Source: Methylophilus sp. 5
GTDB taxonomy: Bacteria; Pseudomonadota; Gammaproteobacteria; Burkholderiales; Methylophilaceae
Length of the DNA: 64,000 nucleotides
Assembly (NCBI RefSeq): GCF_000515275.1
Contig: NZ_KI911560.1
Coordinates: forward strand, 1,984,001-2,048,000
Direction: 5' to 3'
In this document: positions 46,101 through 53,180 of the stretch, one piece after another
Numbering within the stretch: the stretch's first letter is position 1
Layout: each line of letters opens with the position of its first letter
Position numbers and translations under genes: made by a program
The notes under the pieces: generated by a model
Seen by the model: the letters and a program-made list of their open reading frames with translations, nothing else
Databases searched by the model: none
What the model was told of the DNA's origin: nothing

Positions 46101-48804
46101 TGGTACCAGCGGCAATAATATTTTAGATGGCGGTGATGGTATTGACACCCTGGCTGGCGGTGCTGGCAATGATACTTATATCGTTGATAGCACCACTGAC
46201 ACGATCACCGAAGCGGCTAACTCAGGGGCTGATACAGTTCAAAGTAGCGTCACTTACACGCTTGGAGCCAACCTTGAGAATCTGACCTTAACTGGCACCG
46301 CTGCAATCAATGGTACCGGTAATACGTTGAATAACGTGATTACTGGTAACAGCGGCAACAATACTCTTGAAGGCGGTGCTGGCACAGACGCCTTGGTAGG
46401 TGGAGACGGCGATGATACGTACATTGTTGATACGGCTACGGACATCATCACTGAGACAGCAACTGGCGGTACAGACATGGTTCAGAGCAGCGTGACGTTT
46501 ACGTTAGGTGCTAATGTTGAGAATCTGACCTTAACTGGAACGGCCGCGATCAATGGCACTGGTAATGCCTTGGATAACGTGATCACTGGTAATAGTGGTG
46601 CTAACGTTTTAACTGGCGGAGCTGGTGTTGATACTTTGATTGGTGGCGATGGTAACGATACTTACGTTGTTGATACTGATACCGATACGCTTGTTGAGTT
46701 GGCGAATGGTGGAACTGATTTAGTTCAGAGTAGTGTCAGTTATACGCTTGGTGCTAATCTTGAGGGTCTGACCATAACCGGAACCGCTGCAATCAATGGT
46801 ACGGGTAATGAGTTGGATAACGTGATTACTGGCAATAGTGGCAACAATATTCTGGATGGTGGTGATGGAGTTGACACTCTGGCTGGCGGTGCGGGCAATG
46901 ATACATATATTGTTGATAGCGCCACTGATACGATCACTGAGGTCGCTAGTTCCGGGACTGATACCGTTCAAAGTAGCGTCACTTACACATTGGGTGCTAA
47001 TCTTGAGAATCTGACACTCACAGGAACAGCTGCAATAAATGGTATAGGTAATACGTTGAACAATGTGATGACTGGTAACAGTGGTGACAACATTTTGGAT
47101 GGTGGTACTGGCACAGATACTCTGATTGGTGGAGATGGTGACGATACGTACATTGTTGATACGGCTACAGACATCATCACCGAAACCGCGACTGGCGGTA
47201 CAGATACAGTTCAGAGCAGCGTGACGTTTACGCTAGGTACTAACGTTGAGAACCTGACTTTAACAGGCGCCGCTGCGATCAATGGTACGGGTAATGCATT
47301 GGATAACGTAATCACTGGTAATGATGCTAACAATACTCTTAATGGCGGAGCCGGTAACGATACTCTAGATGGTGGATTGGGTACAGACACCTTGGTTGGC
47401 GGCGATGGTGACGATACGTACATTGTTGATACGGCTACAGAGATCATCACCGAGACAGCGACTGGTGGTATAGACACGATTCTGAGTGGCGTGACGTTTA
47501 CGCTAGGTACTAACGTTGAGAACCTGACTTTAACAGGTGCCGCTGTGATCAATGGTACGGGTAATGCGTTGGATAACGTAATTACTGGCAATAGCGGAGA
47601 CAATGTTCTAGATGGCGGCGATGGTAGTGACACATTGGACGGTGGCAATGGTAACAATACACTTTATGGTGGTAATGGTGGCGATGATTTGTATGGAGGC
47701 AATAACAGCGATTATTTATATGGTGGCGATGATGATGATTTTCTTTTGGCTGGAGCAGGAGATGATTACCTAGACGGTGGAAGTGGTGCCGACTTTATGG
47801 GCGGTGGATTCGGCAATGACACTTACATCGTGGACAATGAGAATGACCAGATTGGTTCTGAATCTTCGGTAATTATTGGTGGCTTGGATACAGTGATTAG
47901 TTCTGCAATAGCCTACTATGGTTTAGCTGATGCGCCATATGTTGAAGTCCTCAGGCTGGTTGGAGCCGCCGTAGAGGGAGGCGGAAGCCAAATGAATAAC
48001 CTATTGGTTGGAAATACTAATGACAATATCTTAGGAGGAACCTCTGGGTTAGAATTGCGAGAGTCTGGCGGGAACGATATTGTGCAAGGCATGTCTGGTA
48101 ACGATGTTTTAAATGACAAATTAGGCAATAATTTACTCGACGGTGGAAGTGGTGTCGATGTTATTAATGCGGGTAATGGTAATGATCTGATCATTGGCGG
48201 TACAAACAATGACACGATTACTACAGGCACTGGCAAAGATGTGATTCTGTTCAACAAGGGCGATGGTGTCGATACCATCAACGCTTCTGTCGGCACAGAT
48301 AACACCTTGAGCTTGGGCGGTAACTTTGCCTACAGCGATCTATCACTGACTAAGAGCTCGAATGACCTCATCCTCAAGATGGGGGCTTCCGATCAAATCA
48401 CACTCAAAGGCTGGTATGACACAGCAGCCAACAATAAGTCTGTCTTGAATCTGCAAGTGATTGCCGATGCTATGCAAGGATTTAGTTTAGGTGGAGCAGA
48501 TACTCTTCGTAACAACAAGGTTGAGACTTTCAACTTTGCTAACCTAGTATCGGCATTTGATGCTGCCGGTGCAACGGCTAACTGGCAACTCACCGATGCA
48601 CGATTGACAGCGCATTTGTCAGCTGGCAGTAATACTGCTGCGATTGGCGGTGACATTGCTTACCAGTATGGCAACACCGGCTCTCTGACGGGTGTTGGAT
48701 TATTGGCGGCACAGGCTGTGATGAATAATGCAAGTGTGGGGCAATCTGCACAGACATTGAATGCATCTTCAAGCTGGGCTGCTGAAACTATTAAACTCTC
48801 GTAA
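37156..48804 (+). CDS. giant RTX / subtilase-like / P-domain protein, type I secreted
   Basis: This 3,882-residue protein is exported by the neighbouring T1SS. In order: a unique N-terminus with a LysM-like segment (about 365–400), an EF-hand/VCBS-like region (about 517–700, LDLNGDGVKL), RTX nonapeptides (about 748–930), a cadherin-like domain (about 1005–1090), a peptidase S8-like domain (about 1095–1432), a proprotein convertase P domain (about 1465–1575), more RTX repeats, then 18 copies of a repeat marked by DTYIVD and NLTLTG (about 1968–3500), a last RTX block and a C-terminal secretion region. Histidine 1180 (NHATLVAG) and serine 1357 (GTSFATP) are intact, but the Asp position reads Glu1132 (GQFEPGS). 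Secretion and calcium-driven folding in the medium are expected. A protease, adhesin or cell-surface role is possible. Confidence 0.92.
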   Translation: MSIFVWSEIGINEINNLYLYGSLTKPSTVDIHRPKDTTITIQMDAASFMSGGAGRMANGTQSKFVNDFMTGTIMPANGTRQVFTADSLDPQDRYFSIQQYNYADGILDSDSRTWIYNTSPYEISPDAQFIIEADGTRHIENFAIWPRQENFDFVGSGAATSLNGIAQPTLDPLGIGRKVFIDFVGKTYIPSRSYSQADFILDQQKQSNTYRADTPGLVTAGSEIIPNAVLMLLNANQDIRSAFGDIVSTMYTSPLITPQVTIDGNWQITNYGNGVNQKTFIGVDGPEVIRGFTESWEIGSNQGSKVVVQILNGSRDVVEYQNGILTNSTHFRVNTVTGVETVININSAELETSYQQITARNQSLSDIALQRNMSLSTLQAMNRHITDPNATLNGESVIVDLNPDSGSGPVSSSVSVNTTTTAPSASTGQVAGETPVNADNSTLRNDGISTISGVGNVNLDSGFWAVINDYISDGFRLGNQNLSNNSLLGLGMGPIDHLSFVTQVNMNANAINNASAGLPKFIPTDPLVLDLNGDGVKLTNYIDAPVLFDIDHDSGATKEQTGWVSAQDGIVVYDLNSNGKIDDISETLSEYFNGAIGTNGSGGTKPYANGLAALKSLDSNGDNQFTNADTAWANVNVWVDANHDGITDAGELKTLSSLNITSINLTPTLQSGLVRDGNEILASSTFVQNGQTKEALAANFIANPNGSNFTTSGTGTLTTTEGDVKSYTAGNDGETVDVAQKGVNNALGGTGDDTLIGDGANNWLAGNLGVDTINAGAGDDVILFDSLDTIDGGEGTDIAQVVGDEGVTLNLTQSHIEVVAGGRGDDILIGGGRSSVFIKGGEGNDIIIGGAANDVLSGEDGNDVIDGGAGNDVIRGHRGQDQLMGGAGDDIIEGGQDDDSLSGGDGNDVLNGGQGDDTIDGGAGNDIVQFTGSYADYRITKISANGQTTYRITDTLGRDGTDTITNVEKLSFKDVSWIDPDAAAPMPVKDVLEKDANNVAFDRIAAHLISKTQLLGNDIDRQGDTLKITAVSDVQGGTATITTAGDVLFTPDVNYKGVMGFKYSVADAANNQMQVTNTSTNQTAVMKATVYLRTADMPNDPSIVDQWYLSEINVIPVWQDYTGKGVRIGQFEPGSEFATTKEILDVTHYDLKSNLNAAWLADPTPGRMAGEGADGAYSNHATLVAGVMVAANNGEGGIGVAYDATIGAHWIANDLYDISAMGRYINYDVVNNSWGASQPYSVRFGQTMASGDYVNAVQYGRSGLGTVMVLAGGNDRQTGGNANADNFGNNRYGIQVGSINSKSDLGVLQVGGKPFSNPGASLLVSAPGSNITSTSRLIESDNGSTFGSDESVTQGTSFATPIVSGVVALMLEANPGLGYRDVQEILAMSAKKVTDTTTVWADNRATNWNGGGMHTSLDYGFGEVDALAAVRLAETWTTRQTAVNEHFLDKSSGTLNKAMTDNGTITSTISMGGGISIEHVEVDIDYTHQRWGDLVITLVAPNGTESVLANRIGKVPGSAATDLGSTQSGNLKFTFMTTRDWGELSTGNWTLKVTDAATGSTGTLNSWNLRVYGKQVDIDDTFIYTDEYATISGRNTLSDTDGGLDTVNASAVTGNTTVNLTTGAATLKGKALTISSPANFENVFTGDGNDTVVGNAANNLLDAGRGSNTLTGNAGKDIFVIRSRDNGTDTITDFAYASGEKVILVGFEGKSFSSLVFTQSGADTIASLGNGQTIVFKNTTVANISSTSLFEFQDVFLAPENYFDSNATPITPGGVLNGTSGDDTLNGSSAAEVVSGMDGDDTLRGGAGDDVLDGGAGSDYLYGDDGNDILYLDGDSSGMSITANGVTFTDALATGGLGADRFIVRQAGYGTQSNIIADFDINNPNEKIDLSQLGIYSFSELSLSQLSLNNTQVASIGLKSGGGNLASLVGYTREQITPSIFIFATPTGGVATPSPSDPATAGVTTSGNTLTGDAGGNTLNGGSGMRVMSGRTGDDTYIVDYVGDVVSEFSGGGYDVVHASVTYTLADNVEALVLTGLSAINGTGNSASNRIVGNSADNILDGQGGSDDLVGGLGNDTYIVDVGTDSITERANEGVDSVQSSVSWTLGLNLENLTLTGVNSINAAGNRLNNVLIGNSGNNTLDGAEGADAMQGGAGDDTYFIDNAGDIVTENLNEGIDTIYTSVNLGRNLDTNVENIILFGSATTATGNDLDNILIGNDLANTLNGGIGNDYLDGGLGVDTLVGGDGDDTYIVDTTTDTITETATGGIDTVQSSVTFTLGTNVENLTLIGTAAINGTGNALDNVITGNSGNNTLNGGAGVDTLIGGDGNDTYVIDTDTDTLVEFANRGTDLVQSGVSYTLGTNVENLTLTGTTAINGTGNSLNNVLTGSSGNNILDGGEGNDTLNGGAGTDTLIGGNGDDTYIVDTATDTITETTAGGFDTVQSSVTFTLGTNVENLTLTGATAINGTGNAQDNLIKGNSANNTLNAGAGNDTLEGGAGTDTLVGGDGDDTYIVDTTTDTITETTTGGFDTVQSSVTFTLGANVENLTLTGTAAINGTGNALDNVITGNSGANVLTGGAGVDTLIGGDGNDTYVVDTDTDTITETVTGGVDTVQSSVTFALGSTSNLENLTLTGTAAINGTGNSLNNVLTGNSANNILDGGDGVDTLAGGAGNDTYIVDSTTDTITEAASSGTDTVQSSVTYTLGANLENLTLTGAAAINGTGNTLDNVMTGNSGNNIMDGGTGNDILDGGDGIDTLAGGAGNDTYIVDTTTDTITEAASSGTDTVQSSVTYTLGANLENLTLTGTAAINGTGNTLNNVITGNSGNNILDGGTGTDTLVGGDGDDTYIVDTTTDTITETATGGVDTVQSSVTFTLGTNVENLTLTGVAAIHGTGNALDNVITGNSGANVLTGGAGVDTLIGGDGDDTYIVDTTTDIISETATGGTDSVQSSVTFTLGANVENLTLTGTTAINGTGNTLNNVITGTSGNNILDGGDGIDTLAGGAGNDTYIVDSTTDTITEAANSGADTVQSSVTYTLGANLENLTLTGTAAINGTGNTLNNVITGNSGNNTLEGGAGTDALVGGDGDDTYIVDTATDIITETATGGTDMVQSSVTFTLGANVENLTLTGTAAINGTGNALDNVITGNSGANVLTGGAGVDTLIGGDGNDTYVVDTDTDTLVELANGGTDLVQSSVSYTLGANLEGLTITGTAAINGTGNELDNVITGNSGNNILDGGDGVDTLAGGAGNDTYIVDSATDTITEVASSGTDTVQSSVTYTLGANLENLTLTGTAAINGIGNTLNNVMTGNSGDNILDGGTGTDTLIGGDGDDTYIVDTATDIITETATGGTDTVQSSVTFTLGTNVENLTLTGAAAINGTGNALDNVITGNDANNTLNGGAGNDTLDGGLGTDTLVGGDGDDTYIVDTATEIITETATGGIDTILSGVTFTLGTNVENLTLTGAAVINGTGNALDNVITGNSGDNVLDGGDGSDTLDGGNGNNTLYGGNGGDDLYGGNNSDYLYGGDDDDFLLAGAGDDYLDGGSGADFMGGGFGNDTYIVDNENDQIGSESSVIIGGLDTVISSAIAYYGLADAPYVEVLRLVGAAVEGGGSQMNNLLVGNTNDNILGGTSGLELRESGGNDIVQGMSGNDVLNDKLGNNLLDGGSGVDVINAGNGNDLIIGGTNNDTITTGTGKDVILFNKGDGVDTINASVGTDNTLSLGGNFAYSDLSLTKSSNDLILKMGASDQITLKGWYDTAANNKSVLNLQVIADAMQGFSLGGADTLRNNKVETFNFANLVSAFDAAGATANWQLTDARLTAHLSAGSNTAAIGGDIAYQYGNTGSLTGVGLLAAQAVMNNASVGQSAQTLNASSSWAAETIKLS
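43060..47880 (+). repeat. tandem coding repeats of the giant RTX protein
   Basis: Eighteen units of roughly 75–110 residues, plus a divergent one near 47,815, share the core DTYIVD–ITET–DTVQSSVTFTLG–NLTLTG–INGTGN–NVITGNSGNN, with nonapeptide RTX spacers such as GGAGVDTLIGGDG. Many units are nearly identical at the DNA level (for example around 44,700–46,600), which points to recent amplification or gene conversion and makes this stretch hard to assemble. Confidence 0.95.
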
Positions 48805-48819
48805 TAATTGATGTACCTG

Positions 48820-48852
48820 CTACGCCACCGATTTATGGTGGCGTAGTTTTTT
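48820..48852 (+). terminator. rho-independent terminator between RTX gene and hlyD-type gene
   Basis: A 10-bp perfect stem (48,820–48,829 with 48,837–48,846) with a 7-base loop is followed by six T residues. It lies in the 59-bp gap between the giant gene and the adaptor gene, inside what is otherwise one secretion cluster. Confidence 0.85.
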
Positions 48853-48863
48853 GAGTGTGATTT

Positions 48864-50234
48864 ATGGAAAATAATCAGCAACAACCAGCCAAATTTCATC
48901 CGGAAACACTGAAGTTCGCCCCACAAATTCTGCATATTCAGCAAGCCCACCCATCACCGATGCCGCGTATGGTGTTGGGATTAATCTTTGTACTTATTGC
49001 GGTCATGCTTGTCTGGGCGATGTTTGGCAAACTGGACGTAGTGGCAGTTGCCGAAGGTAAGTTGATCCCAGCCACTTATCTTAAAATCGTACAGCCTTCT
49101 GAAGGCGGTATCGTCAAAGATATCCATGTAGCAGAAGGTGAGTCCGTCAAAGCCGGCCAAGTGCTGGTGGAGATGGATAGCCACACTGCCGAAGCAGACA
49201 GCACCACTATCCGCGATGCACTGCAATATCATGACCTTACTTTACGTCGTATTGAGGCTGAGTTGAACGGCATGCAATTTCGCCGCAAGCAAGGTGACGA
49301 TGCCGCTCTGTTTGATAAAGTGAACGCTGCCTATTTGGCCAATATCCGTGCTTATCAAGATGACATATCAGCCGAGCTTGGTAGCAAGCGTAAAGCTCAA
49401 AGTGATTTAGCTGCTTCACAAGAAATCCAGCGCAAGCTAGAGCAGACCCTCCCATCATATAAAGCACAAGAAGCTTCGTATGAAGAGTTAGGTAAAGATG
49501 GCTTTGCCGGTCAACTCATGGTTGATGAGAAAAAGCGTTTTCGCATAGAAACCGAACAAGATCTGGAAGCGCAGAAACATAACGCCCAATCCATTCGAGC
49601 CACCATCGCGCAAGCGGATCAACGACTCGCACAGATTCGCTCAGATTACCGACAAAAGCTCGAAGCTGAAAAAGTCGCCACGTTTACCGAGGAACAAAAG
49701 CTCAAACAAGACTGGGCAAAACAATCACATAAAAATGGCTTGCTACAACTTAAGGCGCCTCAGGCTGGTATTATCAAAGACCTAGCCACTCATACACCTG
49801 GGAGTGTCGTTTCTCCCGGCACAGTGCTCATGACGCTTGTCCCTGTGCATGAAACACTCAATGCAGAGGTCTGGATCAAGAACGAAGATGCTGGCTTTGT
49901 GCATGAGGGGCAGTCGGTTAAACTTAAACTCACCGCTTATCCATTTCAAAAATACGGCATGATCGACGGCGTTGTGCAGCAAGTCGGTGCTGATGCCACT
50001 GAGCAGAATCAACAGCGAAACAATGCTTCCGAAGAGACAAAAACGCTATTACCAGCCAGCTATAAAACCTTGATCAAATTTTCTATGCAAGAGCTGAAGG
50101 TGGACGACAAAGTGCTTGAGTTAAATCCAGGCATGCAGGTGTCTGCTGAGATCAAACTGGCTGATCAGACGGTGATGGAGTATTTACTATCCCCAGTGAG
50201 AAGAGCCTTTCATGAGGCGGCAAGAGAGCGATAA
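48864..50234 (+). CDS. type I secretion membrane-fusion protein (HlyD type)
   Basis: The 456-residue protein is the periplasmic adaptor that links the ABC exporter to the outer-membrane channel. It has one membrane segment (about 33–52, LIFVLIAVMLVWAMF), a biotinyl/lipoyl half-motif (IVQPSEGGIVKDIHVAEG), long coiled coils (about 120–290) and the returning half LKAPQAGIIKDL, then an MFP beta domain including HEGQSVKLKLTAYPFQKYG, a HlyD family signature. It lies 59 bp after the giant gene, beyond a terminator-like hairpin. The three other parts of the T1SS are adjacent. Confidence 0.95.
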   Translation: MENNQQQPAKFHPETLKFAPQILHIQQAHPSPMPRMVLGLIFVLIAVMLVWAMFGKLDVVAVAEGKLIPATYLKIVQPSEGGIVKDIHVAEGESVKAGQVLVEMDSHTAEADSTTIRDALQYHDLTLRRIEAELNGMQFRRKQGDDAALFDKVNAAYLANIRAYQDDISAELGSKRKAQSDLAASQEIQRKLEQTLPSYKAQEASYEELGKDGFAGQLMVDEKKRFRIETEQDLEAQKHNAQSIRATIAQADQRLAQIRSDYRQKLEAEKVATFTEEQKLKQDWAKQSHKNGLLQLKAPQAGIIKDLATHTPGSVVSPGTVLMTLVPVHETLNAEVWIKNEDAGFVHEGQSVKLKLTAYPFQKYGMIDGVVQQVGADATEQNQQRNNASEETKTLLPASYKTLIKFSMQELKVDDKVLELNPGMQVSAEIKLADQTVMEYLLSPVRRAFHEAARER

Positions 50235-50278
50235 TTTCTTTCATCGATTGATAGCCCACAAATAAAAAAGACCTAAAA

Positions 50279-51703
50279 ATGCTTAAACATGCTCTCACTG
50301 TTGGATTGGTTTTATGTGCTGCACCGTGTATGTTGCATGCCGAGTCCTATGCACAATTGGCGACAGAGCAACCGTCATCTCTACCGCCTCAGTCAGCACT
50401 AAACCTCAAGGAGATATATACCCTTGCTTTAGCCAATGACGCCACATGGGCAGCGGCCCGTTACGCCAATATCGGTGCCCAGGAGAAACTGGTGCAAGGC
50501 AAAGCATTATTGCTACCCACTGTTAACCTGAATGGTAATCTCAACCGTTCAGACACCAGTATTCAATATACCGGGCAAACCGTCTTTAATAACAATAACC
50601 GCTCCGAGCGCTTTAACACCTTAAGTTATGGTATCAATATCAATCAGCCTTTGTACCGCAAGCAAAATTACGTTCAGTACCAGGCCTCACAATTAGAGGT
50701 CAATGAAGCCGACTTGCAGCTACAACAGGATCGACAGGATGTACTGATGAAAGCGGCACAGGCTTATTTTGATGTGCTGTTAGCGCAAGATAAATTAGTG
50801 CTCAACCATGCACAAAAAGATGCGATAGCCATTCAACTTGCTCAAGCCAAAGCCAACTTTAAAAATGGTGTGTCTACCATTACCGATGTAGATGAAGCTC
50901 AAGCTAAATTAGATGTGGTGCAGTCTCAGGAAATTGCAGTCAGCATCGAGATTGAAAATAAGAAACAAGCACTGAAACTATTAACAGGGCGCTATCCTGC
51001 CAGCCTTTACGGAATACAGCCAAATATTCCACTGCAGCAGCCTGAAGCTATGAAAGGCACGCCAAGCGCGACGCCACAGTTGGCCTTGGGCAAGTGGTTG
51101 GACTTGGCACTTCAAAGCAACCTTACAGTGCAACTCAAAAAAATCAGTTATGACTTGGCAAATAAAGCCGTGGAGCTTAATTCTGCTGGGCATTTGCCAA
51201 CCTTGGATGCTGTGGCCAACTACACCAGAACAGATGCCAATGGCGGCATCAATGGTTTTGGCAGTGATTTAAATAACACCACTGTGGGTTTGCAGTTGCA
51301 AATTCCGCTCTATCAAGGCGGTGCTGTGAGCTCTAAGGTCAGGGAAGCGATCGTTAAACAACAGAAGGCTCAAGAAGAAATAGAAGCTGCCCGCCGTAAG
51401 GTAGAGCTCGATACCAAACAAGCTTATCTGGAAATCACTAGCAGCATTGCCCAGGCACATGCAAACGAGCAAACATTACGCTCCACCCAAAGCCAACTGG
51501 CCTCGACGACTAAGAGCTTTAAATTAGGTATTAGAACTAATGTGGATGTACTTAATGCGCAGCAGCAGGTGTTTAACGCCAAACGAGAACTGCTGCAAAC
51601 GCACTACACCTACTTGCTAGGCTTGCTCAAGCTCAAGTACAGCAGCGGTTTACTAAGTGAGGATGATTTAGATGAAGTGAATCAGTGGCTAGCTGTATCT
51701 TAA
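50279..51703 (+). CDS. TolC-family outer-membrane channel protein
   Basis: The 474-residue protein has a signal peptide (about 1–21, ending MLHAES) and two repeats of the outer-membrane efflux fold: ANIGAQEKLVQGKALLLPTVNLNGNLNRS, an FDVLLAQDKL coiled coil, then LNSAGHLPTLDAVANYTR and the LGIRTNVDVLNAQQQVFNAKRELLQTHY segment typical of TolC. It should complete the T1SS of this cluster as the outer-membrane tunnel. It starts 44 bp after the hlyD-type gene with a weak ribosome-binding site. Confidence 0.95.
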   Translation: MLKHALTVGLVLCAAPCMLHAESYAQLATEQPSSLPPQSALNLKEIYTLALANDATWAAARYANIGAQEKLVQGKALLLPTVNLNGNLNRSDTSIQYTGQTVFNNNNRSERFNTLSYGININQPLYRKQNYVQYQASQLEVNEADLQLQQDRQDVLMKAAQAYFDVLLAQDKLVLNHAQKDAIAIQLAQAKANFKNGVSTITDVDEAQAKLDVVQSQEIAVSIEIENKKQALKLLTGRYPASLYGIQPNIPLQQPEAMKGTPSATPQLALGKWLDLALQSNLTVQLKKISYDLANKAVELNSAGHLPTLDAVANYTRTDANGGINGFGSDLNNTTVGLQLQIPLYQGGAVSSKVREAIVKQQKAQEEIEAARRKVELDTKQAYLEITSSIAQAHANEQTLRSTQSQLASTTKSFKLGIRTNVDVLNAQQQVFNAKRELLQTHYTYLLGLLKLKYSSGLLSEDDLDEVNQWLAVS

Positions 51704-51875
51704 TCAAAAAAGCACATTATATTGGTTGCAGTTTATGGGTATCTAGATTGAGTTCATAGAGCAGCCATTAGAAGAGTAATATATATAGATCATAATAAAT
51801 ACCTCCACTATTGGTGATACTGTCGTGGTTGATGCATGTTGATAAAGCGGTCATTGATACCGAAGACGCATGCAT

Positions 51876-52220
51876 TCAAGTATGCCTGCTCTTGCCAGGC
51901 TCTAGTTCAATTTCCAAGTTTGAAAAGTGACTTACTCTCACTCTGCCATAAGGAAAGTGAGCAATAATTTCTAGTTCGCCGCCCATCGCCTCAATATGAG
52001 TCCGCAAAGTGGATAAATACATATCTGCGCGTTTTTCTAATTTTGCAATTGATGATTGTTGAACATCCAATACTTGAGCAAGCATCTGCTGAGAGAGGTA
52101 ACGTGCTTGCTTCAATTGATGCGATGGTATTTCTCTCAACATTTTTTCTGTCATCGCTTGAGAGCATAACTGCGATTCGGGGCTCATATTTAAACGAAGA
52201 TCAGAGATTTTTTTTGTCAT
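51876..52220 (-). CDS. XRE/HigA-like helix-turn-helix protein (orphan antitoxin type)
   Basis: The 114-residue protein has a C-terminal-half helix-turn-helix (LSQQMLAQVLDVQQSSIAKLEKR, about residues 42–65) and a downstream part seen in HigA2-type antitoxins (LRTHIEAMGGELEIIAHFPYG). Such proteins are normally encoded after a RelE/HigB toxin gene. No intact toxin gene is visible upstream on the same strand; only short reading fragments remain. A 15-bp palindrome upstream (52,309–52,323) suggests autoregulation. Confidence 0.82.
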   Translation of the reverse strand: MTKKISDLRLNMSPESQLCSQAMTEKMLREIPSHQLKQARYLSQQMLAQVLDVQQSSIAKLEKRADMYLSTLRTHIEAMGGELEIIAHFPYGRVRVSHFSNLEIELEPGKSRHT

Positions 52221-52308
52221 TTTTTACTGGTTTCTTTCATTGGTTTACAAACATGCCTCGGCAGAATCTCAGCCTGATTTCTTGATCTGCTTGAGCTTAG
52301 ACCGTTCC

Positions 52309-52323
52309 ACCATACTTTATGGT
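52309..52323. promoter_or_regulatory. palindromic operator upstream of the HTH protein
   Basis: The sequence accatactttatggt is a 7-bp inverted repeat around one central base. It lies 89 bp upstream of the HTH gene start and is a plausible autoregulatory operator. Confidence 0.5.
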
Positions 52324-52497
52324 ACTTAGTATTTTCTGAACCTCAACATATCCCGAAGATGATTTTGCCACAACGATAGGAGAAGCCTGTTACGGCTTAA
52401 AGGAGGGGGTGTCATCCATTACTGACGCTCAATCACTTCCCATAGTGGAGTTCGTTAATATTTGATGCGATATTTATAATTACCGGGTTTGACATCG

Positions 52498-53139
52498 TCA
52501 CTTGTGTTTTCTTCTAACTGATATGAGAAGAACTGCCATCCCAAAGAATAAGGTCGATATCAAAGAAGGTTCTGGTACAGCAATAATTTGTACTTTAAAG
52601 GCTAAATCTCCCCAGCCATCGTTGCCATGGCTATCCCATGTATTAGAAGTCAATTGTGAAAAATAATTTCCGCTTCTGTCATATACAAAGCTTCCTCCTA
52701 TGTATGCATTTTCATCATTCACATAACCCCAGCGATTTATGTTTTCTTGACCGTCATGGAAGCCAGAAGTTGAGAAAAACAGTACATATTGAGAAGATCC
52801 TGATAGCAAAATATTCGGATTAAAAGTTACTTCCCGAAATGTATTGCCAGGGTTTCCAATGGATGTTGTGCCACTCTCATACAATGCATTTCCTGCGGCT
52901 TTAAAACCATCCCATTTGTAAACATAAGCTTTGAAATCTTCATTTAAGCCCGTCATGAAAAAGGAAAAGCTGTCTAAATATCCACCAGATGAATCAGTTG
53001 TAATTGTTTGGCCATAAGTTGCTGTAGTTGGCTCACCAAAAGGTGATACGGATGAATATCCACCTGTGGTTGTGTCGATTACTACAGCATGAGCTGATCC
53101 GAAAGCTAAAAATGATAGGCAAAGCAAATATTTGAACAT
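52498..53139 (-). CDS. PEP-CTERM exosortase-sorted exported protein
   Basis: This 213-residue protein has a signal peptide (about 1–19, ending FGSAHA) and a C-terminal PEP-CTERM tail: VPEPS, a hydrophobic stretch (about 16 residues) and basic RRKHK. Exosortase recognises and cuts such tails at the cell envelope, usually with exopolysaccharide synthesis. The middle region, including SFSFFMTGLNEDFKAYVYKWDG, resembles surface/autotransporter-like beta proteins but I cannot name it. I start at the ATG at 53,139 (GGAAA upstream); the frame is open 11 codons further. No exosortase is visible in the window. Confidence 0.88.
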   Translation of the reverse strand: MFKYLLCLSFLAFGSAHAVVIDTTTGGYSSVSPFGEPTTATYGQTITTDSSGGYLDSFSFFMTGLNEDFKAYVYKWDGFKAAGNALYESGTTSIGNPGNTFREVTFNPNILLSGSSQYVLFFSTSGFHDGQENINRWGYVNDENAYIGGSFVYDRSGNYFSQLTSNTWDSHGNDGWGDLAFKVQIIAVPEPSLISTLFFGMAVLLISVRRKHK

Positions 53140-53180
53140 CCCAGTTTTCCTTAAAATGAGTTTAATATGCATTCAATACA

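Noticed and set aside
47211..47657. Minus-strand open frames across the RTX repeats
   Set aside because: They repeat with the coding units and reflect codon bias of the repeat, not genes.
43060..47880. Regular DNA repeats that could look like a CRISPR array
   Set aside because: The units are about 250 bp, in frame and coding; spacer-like unique segments are absent.
52221..52330. Possible remains of a RelE/HigB toxin upstream of the orphan HTH gene
   Set aside because: Only short pieces in two frames start or end at suitable places; similarity is too weak to call.
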